Positions 5,295 to 9,542 of a stretch of 9,542 bases of DNA are shown here, piece after piece (position 1 is the first letter of the stretch; each line of letters starts with the position of its first letter). The position numbers and the translations under genes were made by a program. Origin of the DNA: an uncultured Oscillospiraceae bacterium (lineage in GTDB: Bacteria; Bacillota; Clostridia; Oscillospirales; Ruminococcaceae); the NCBI GenBank assembly GCA_934232845.1, contig CAKQGD010000060.1:1-9542 (forward strand), in the 5' to 3' direction. The notes beneath the pieces are model-generated. The model ran no database searches, was not told the origin of the DNA, and saw only the letters and a program-made list of their open reading frames with translations.

Positions 5295-6974
5295 ATGGCA
5301 GATTGTCTGCGCCTCAAAAAATCCAATTGTAAAAACTGCTATAAATGTATTCGGCATTGTCCCGTAAAGGCAATTCGTTTTTCGGCGAATCAGGCGCATA
5401 TTGTCGGAAACGAATGTATTCTGTGCGGGCAGTGTTTTGTTGTCTGTCCGCAGAATGCCAAGGAAATTGCAGACGGAACGGAGCAGGCGCGTGCTCTGAT
5501 AGAGAGCGGTTCTCCCGTAATCGCGAGCCTCGCCCCGTCCTTTTTAGCAAATTACGACGGAGCGGGTATCGATACCATGCGAACGGCTCTGAAAAAGCTC
5601 GGCTTTGCGGATGCGGAAGAAACCGCAGTCGGAGCCACCATTGTAAAAAATGAGTATGAGCGCCTTCTGCGTGAAGAGCATCGTGACGTTTTGATTACGT
5701 CGTGCTGCCACTCCATCAATCTGTTGGTGCAAAAGCATTTTCCCGCGGCACTGCCGTATCTGGCAGACGTTGTATCTCCGATGCAGGCACACAGTATGGA
5801 CATCAAACGCCGCATGCCAAATGCAAAAACCGTTTTCATCGGCCCATGCCTTGCCAAAAAAGACGAGGCGGAGCATTATGCGGGTATTGTAGACGCAGTG
5901 CTCACCTTTGAAGAATTGACACGCTGGTGCAAGGAGGCAGGCGTCACGATTGAAAAAACGCAGGTCCCATCCGACGGATTTGGCCGCGCCAGACTCTTTC
6001 CGACGACGGGCGGTGTTTTGAGAACGATGCGCGAGCGCCTTCCCGATTATACATATTTTTCGGTTGACGGTGTGGAAAACTGTATGGCCGTTCTGCGGGA
6101 CATTCTGGAGGGGAAAGTTCACCGCTGCATCATCGAAATGTCCGCGTGTTCGGGCAGCTGTATTCACGGCCCCGTGATGGAAAAATACCATCTCTCACCT
6201 GTACAGGACTATATTGCAGTCAGCCGCATGGCGGGGGAGAAAGATTTCCCCGTAGAGCAGCCCGACGGCGCCGCTCTTAAAAAAGAGATTGAATTTATTG
6301 CGCATAAGCTGCCGATCCCCGGCGAAAAGGAGATCGAGAGTATTCTGCGCCGCATGGGAAAGATCCGCCCCGAGGACGAGCTGAACTGCGGCTCCTGCGG
6401 CTACAACACCTGCCGCGAAAAGGCGATTGCCGTTTATCAGGGCAAGGCTGAGATTACGATGTGCCTGCCGTATCTGAAGGAACGGGCGGAAAGTTTTTCG
6501 GACAATATTGTGAACAACACCCCCAACGGCAGTCTTGTCTTGAATGAGAATTTAGAGGTGCAGCAGATCAATGCGGCCGCACGCCGCATTTTGAATCTGC
6601 GCTCCGCGTCGGACGTGCTGGGAGAGCCGGTGGTGAGAATTCTCGATCCGGGTCCGTTTCTGGATGTGCAGAAGAATCGGCGCAGTATCCACGACGACCG
6701 CACCTATCTGGCGGAATACGGCCGCTATGTCGAGCAGAGCATTGTATTTGATCCGGATTATCATGTGCTGATCTGTATTCTCCGCGATGTGACGACGGAG
6801 GAAAACGAGCGTGAAAAGAAAGAAAAGATCAGCCGTCAGACGGTGGAGATTGCCGATAAGGTTGTAGAAAAGCAGATGCGGATCGTGCAGGAGATCGCGT
6901 CCCTGCTGGGAGAGACCGCTGCGGAGACAAAGATCGCTCTGACCAAACTGAAGGAGTCGATTCAGGATGAATAA
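5295..6974 (+). CDS. hfsB: HfsB/HydS: sensory [FeFe]-hydrogenase with PAS domain
   Basis: A 559-residue cytoplasmic iron-sulphur protein of the group C (putative sensory) [FeFe]-hydrogenases, also called HydS. Domains in order: two [4Fe-4S] motifs (C12/15/18/22 and C41/44/47/51); H-cluster domain about 70-335 with L1 TSCCHS (C137, C138), L2 GPCLAKK (C185) and L3 MSACSGSC (C285, C289); a further [4Fe-4S] module CGSCGYNTC...C (C365, 368, 373, 390); PAS domain about 400-500; coiled coil about 501-555. All four H-cluster ligands and the proton-relay cysteine are kept, but the Pro after TSCC is His and the Met of the catalytic MAC motif is Ser (S283), changes typical of sensory rather than fast enzymes. 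No kinase or cyclase is attached, so output must pass to a partner, most likely HfsC, whose gene overlaps this one by 8 nt. AGGGGG lies 8 nt before the start. Family assignment is strong; the H2-sensing role is inferred. Confidence 0.93.
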   Translation: MADCLRLKKSNCKNCYKCIRHCPVKAIRFSANQAHIVGNECILCGQCFVVCPQNAKEIADGTEQARALIESGSPVIASLAPSFLANYDGAGIDTMRTALKKLGFADAEETAVGATIVKNEYERLLREEHRDVLITSCCHSINLLVQKHFPAALPYLADVVSPMQAHSMDIKRRMPNAKTVFIGPCLAKKDEAEHYAGIVDAVLTFEELTRWCKEAGVTIEKTQVPSDGFGRARLFPTTGGVLRTMRERLPDYTYFSVDGVENCMAVLRDILEGKVHRCIIEMSACSGSCIHGPVMEKYHLSPVQDYIAVSRMAGEKDFPVEQPDGAALKKEIEFIAHKLPIPGEKEIESILRRMGKIRPEDELNCGSCGYNTCREKAIAVYQGKAEITMCLPYLKERAESFSDNIVNNTPNGSLVLNENLEVQQINAAARRILNLRSASDVLGEPVVRILDPGPFLDVQKNRRSIHDDRTYLAEYGRYVEQSIVFDPDYHVLICILRDVTTEENEREKKEKISRQTVEIADKVVEKQMRIVQEIASLLGETAAETKIALTKLKESIQDE

Positions 6975-8142
6975 TCTTTGTACCGACGTTGGGTATCGCA
7001 GCATCCGTCATGCGGGTGAGGAGCTGTGCGGAGATCATGTGGATATCATTTCCCAGGAAATCGGCGGCGCGCTGATCGTAGTGCTGGCCGACGGCCTTGG
7101 CAGCGGAGTAAAGGCGAGTATTCTCTCGACGCTTACCGCAAAGATCATCTCCACAATGATGGCAGAAGGGCTCTCCATCGAAGACTGCGTTTCTACGATT
7201 GCGGCAACACTGCCGGTCTGTTCCGAACGCGGTGTAGCGTATTCCACCTTTACAATTATCCGCATTTCGGAAAATATGGAAGCCGAATTGATTCAGTATG
7301 ACAATCCGCAGGTCATTCTGCTGCGCGATGGAAGAAATTACGAGTACCCCACACGAGAGATGAATATTGGAGGAAAATCCATCCTATGGTCCCGTCTGGT
7401 TCTGCAGGAGGACGATACCTTTGTCGCGATGAGCGACGGATGTACTCACGCAGGTATCGGCCTTGCCTATAATTTCGGCTGGGAAAGAAAGGACATCACG
7501 GCTTTTTTAGAGCCGCTTCTCCCCGTGGGCTATACGGCCAAGACGCTTGCCGCCGTTCTTGTGGAAGAGTGCGACCGCCTCTATGGAGGGGAGCCCGGCG
7601 ACGACGCAACCGCCTGTGTGGTGCGTGTACGCCGCCGTCAGCCGGTAAATCTTCTGTTCGGACCGCCCGCAAACCGAGATGACGCCAACCGCATGATGTC
7701 GCTTTTCTTTTCCAAGGGAGGAAAGCACATTGTCTGCGGGGGCACGACTTCTACCATCGCCGCCGGCTATCTCGGCAAGCCGCTGTGCCCCAATCTTCAG
7801 TTTTTTGATCCGGACATTCCTCCGACGGCTTCTCTCGAGGGAGTCGATCTTGTGACAGAGGGCGTAATCACGGTCAATCGTGTGCTGACATATGCGCGCG
7901 ACTATCTTGCGGATAACGATTCCTATGGTCAATGGATTACGAAACGGGACGGTGCCTCGCTCCTTGCGAGAATGCTGTTTGAGGATGCGACCGATATCAA
8001 TTTCTTTGTGGGTCGGGCGGTGAATCCCGCTCATCAGGATCCCGATCTTCCGATCAGCTTTCGCAGTAAGATGAATCTTGTTTCCGAGCTGACGGAATGT
8101 CTGACAAAAATGGGAAAGCGGGTTGTGCTCAGTTATTTTTAA
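6967..8142 (+). CDS. hfsC: HfsC: SpoIIE/PP2C-type phosphatase with extra C-terminal domain
   Basis: A 391-residue protein whose first about 225 residues form a PP2C phosphatase of the SpoIIE branch, which removes phosphate from Ser/Thr using two metal ions. Metal-binding acidic motifs are visible: GDH (D23), ADGLGSG (D42), SDGCTHAG (D157) and GDDA (D212, D213). The last about 165 residues are not part of the PP2C fold; they open with LLFGPPANRDD (229-239), then CGGTTSTIAA (257-266) and VDLVTEGVITV (293-303). I recognise this tail as recurring in phosphatases beside sensory hydrogenases but know no function for it. There is no transmembrane segment, unlike SpoIIE itself. The gene overlaps hfsB by 8 nt and is followed 21 nt later by hfsD, so sensor, phosphatase and enzyme are made together. 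Likely job: effector of HfsB, acting on a phosphoprotein possibly made by the upstream APH-fold kinase. Target unknown. Confidence 0.88.
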   Translation: MNNLCTDVGYRSIRHAGEELCGDHVDIISQEIGGALIVVLADGLGSGVKASILSTLTAKIISTMMAEGLSIEDCVSTIAATLPVCSERGVAYSTFTIIRISENMEAELIQYDNPQVILLRDGRNYEYPTREMNIGGKSILWSRLVLQEDDTFVAMSDGCTHAGIGLAYNFGWERKDITAFLEPLLPVGYTAKTLAAVLVEECDRLYGGEPGDDATACVVRVRRRQPVNLLFGPPANRDDANRMMSLFFSKGGKHIVCGGTTSTIAAGYLGKPLCPNLQFFDPDIPPTASLEGVDLVTEGVITVNRVLTYARDYLADNDSYGQWITKRDGASLLARMLFEDATDINFFVGRAVNPAHQDPDLPISFRSKMNLVSELTECLTKMGKRVVLSYF

Positions 8143-8163
8143 AAGAAGCAAAGGAGAGGCGAA

Positions 8164-9542
8164 ATGCGGAAATTTGACACCAAGGTTCAGCATTTGAAAT
8201 ATAAGGTTCTGCGGGAAGTCGCCCGCGAGGCATGGTCCGGACGTCTTTTGGAAACGGCGATCGATATCCCGAAACGGATTGTGCCCGGCAAAACGCCGAC
8301 CATGCGCTGCTGCGTCTATAAAGAGCGCGCGATCCTCGCTGAGCGGGTCAAACTGGCCATCGGAGGAGATCCTTCTAATCCCAATGTAATTGAAGTGATC
8401 GATATCGCCTGCGACGAATGTCCGATCGGCGGCTACGAGATCACCAATGCCTGCCGCGGGTGTCTGGCTCATCGCTGTCAGGACGTCTGTCCGCGCGGCG
8501 CCATTACAATTGACGCGCAGCAGAAAGCGCACATCGATAAAACAAAGTGTGTCGAATGCGGCATGTGCTCGCGCGCATGTCCGTATAACGCGGTTACAAA
8601 TCACGAGCGTCCCTGTGAAAATGCCTGTAAGATTCATGCGATTTCCCGCGGGGAGGAACAGGTTGCCCGCATCGATAACGAAAAATGCATTTCCTGCGGC
8701 GCATGTGTGTATCAGTGTCCGTTCGGTGCGATTTCAGAGAAGTCCTTTCTTCTCAATGCGATCGATATGATTCAAAAGAGTAAAGGAAATTCACTTTACA
8801 ATGTTTATGCGATCGTTGCACCCTCCATTGCAAGTCAGTTTTCCTATGCAAAGCTGGGGCAAGTCATCTCCGGAATCAAGGCGCTCGGCTTTCACACGGT
8901 GGTGGAGGCGGCGCTCGGTGCGGATATGGTTGCCGCCGCCGAAGCGATGGAACTTGCGGAAAAGGGATTTTTGATAAGCTCGTGCTGTCCTGCGTTTGTG
9001 ACCTATATCAAAACGCAGTTTCCGTCGATGACAGAGCATATTTCACATAATCTTTCTCCGATGGCGGCCCTTGCACGCTATATTAAGGAGAAAGAGCCTG
9101 CCGCCAAGATCGTTTTTATTGGGCCGTGTACCGCAAAGAAAATGGAATTTCAGCGTGAAGAGGTGCGCCCTTGGGTTGACTGTGTGCTGACTTTTGAGGA
9201 GCTTCAAGCGCTTTTTGACAGCCGCGATCTGGACATCAATTCGATCGAGGAAGACGTGCTCGACAACGCCTCTTACTACGGGCGGATTTTTGCGCGCAGC
9301 GGAGGTCTTTCCGACGCGGTAAAGCAGGCTCTCGCGGAGCAGGGAATGGAGGACTTTCCCCTCAGAGCCGTTTCCTGCGACGGAATCGAAGCGTGCCGTA
9401 CCGCGCTGCTGCGCGCGGATAAAAAAGTTCTCCCCGGAAATTTTATCGAGGGTATGGCGTGTGTCGGCGGCTGCATCGGAGGTGCGGGCTGTCTGACACA
9501 CGGTGAAAAGAACAAGGCCGAGGTGGACAAATACGGCCGCGA
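8164..9542 (+). CDS. hfsD: HfsD/HydA2: group B [FeFe]-hydrogenase, C-terminus cut by window edge
   Basis: Catalytic [FeFe]-hydrogenase, expected to reduce protons to H2 with electrons from ferredoxin. Starts at ATG 8164 with AGGAG 7 nt upstream; 459 codons are present and the frame is still open at the right edge, so only a short C-terminal tail should be missing. The N-terminal iron-sulphur region is cysteine-rich: C83/C86, then C97/100/105/109, C129/132/135/139, C151/C155 and C175/178/181/185, arranged as in group B (M3-like) enzymes. The H-cluster motifs are canonical: L1 SSCCPAF (C274, C275), L2 GPCTAKK (C322) and L3 EGMACVGGC (C433, C437) with the methionine kept (M431). So, in contrast to HfsB, it looks built for turnover. 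It lacks NADH-binding subunits, arguing for a ferredoxin-dependent, non-bifurcating enzyme, as proposed for HydA2 of R. albus. It lies 21 nt after hfsC with no terminator between. Confidence 0.93.
   Translation, partial: MRKFDTKVQHLKYKVLREVAREAWSGRLLETAIDIPKRIVPGKTPTMRCCVYKERAILAERVKLAIGGDPSNPNVIEVIDIACDECPIGGYEITNACRGCLAHRCQDVCPRGAITIDAQQKAHIDKTKCVECGMCSRACPYNAVTNHERPCENACKIHAISRGEEQVARIDNEKCISCGACVYQCPFGAISEKSFLLNAIDMIQKSKGNSLYNVYAIVAPSIASQFSYAKLGQVISGIKALGFHTVVEAALGADMVAAAEAMELAEKGFLISSCCPAFVTYIKTQFPSMTEHISHNLSPMAALARYIKEKEPAAKIVFIGPCTAKKMEFQREEVRPWVDCVLTFEELQALFDSRDLDINSIEEDVLDNASYYGRIFARSGGLSDAVKQALAEQGMEDFPLRAVSCDGIEACRTALLRADKKVLPGNFIEGMACVGGCIGGAGCLTHGEKNKAEVDKYGR

Noticed and set aside
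5544..6191. 215-codon minus-strand open frame opposite hfsB
   Set aside because: It covers the H-cluster region of hfsB in antisense and has no ribosome binding site or recognisable family.
7507..8637. Long minus-strand open frame opposite hfsC and hfsD
   Set aside because: It is fully antisense to two well-supported genes, crosses their boundary, and its translation shows no recognisable domain. GC-rich codons on the plus strand create such frames.
1..9542. CRISPR array, tRNA, rRNA or insertion sequence
   Set aside because: No regularly spaced repeats, no cloverleaf or rRNA-like stretch, and no transposase or terminal repeats were found by reading both strands.

Overview
The window comes from a fermentative, hydrogen-forming anaerobe, most likely a Clostridia-type Firmicute. 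Evidence: low-complexity GGAGG ribosome binding sites throughout, a KtrAB-type potassium system, a Rex-family repressor, and a cluster with two different [FeFe]-hydrogenases of the kind described as the hfs operon of Thermoanaerobacterium saccharolyticum and the hydS/hydA2 locus of Ruminococcus albus. I cannot name genus or species from sequence alone.

Layout. (1) Positions 1-165 hold the N-terminal part of a minus-strand gene that runs off the left edge; it is AT-rich (about 36% GC against roughly 50-60% in samples of the genes to its right) and looks phage- or mobile-element-like. (2) Positions 166-333 are a compact divergent control region: two face-to-face promoters sharing one -35 segment, then a long hairpin ending in a T run at the start of the rightward leader. 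(3) 334-3301 carry a potassium uptake channel (ktrB), its RCK gating subunit (ktrA) and a LysR-type regulator, closed by an intrinsic terminator at 3335-3371. (4) 3372-3593 is an AT-rich control region with two inverted repeats, a promoter, and a near-consensus Rex operator lying over the -10 box. (5) 3594-9542 is one tightly packed rightward operon: rex, an APH-fold kinase, hfsA (small thioredoxin-like [2Fe-2S] protein), hfsB/hydS (sensory [FeFe]-hydrogenase with PAS domain), hfsC (SpoIIE/PP2C phosphatase with an extra C-terminal domain), and hfsD/hydA2 (group B [FeFe]-hydrogenase, cut by the right edge).

How it may work together. Rex reads NADH/NAD+ and probably controls its own operon through the operator at 3534-3551. 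HfsB has the H-cluster of a hydrogenase, a PAS domain and a coiled coil, but no kinase or cyclase output; the next gene, overlapping it by 8 nt, is a PP2C phosphatase, and an APH-like kinase lies in the same transcript. The simplest reading is a redox/H2-responsive phospho-switch: kinase and phosphatase acting on a common target, with the sensory hydrogenase steering the phosphatase, all co-produced with the catalytic hydrogenase HfsD. The core hfsABCD set is known; the kinase between rex and hfsA, the phosphatase C-terminal domain, the altered DNA-reading segment of Rex, and the hairpin leader before ktrB are the least explained parts.
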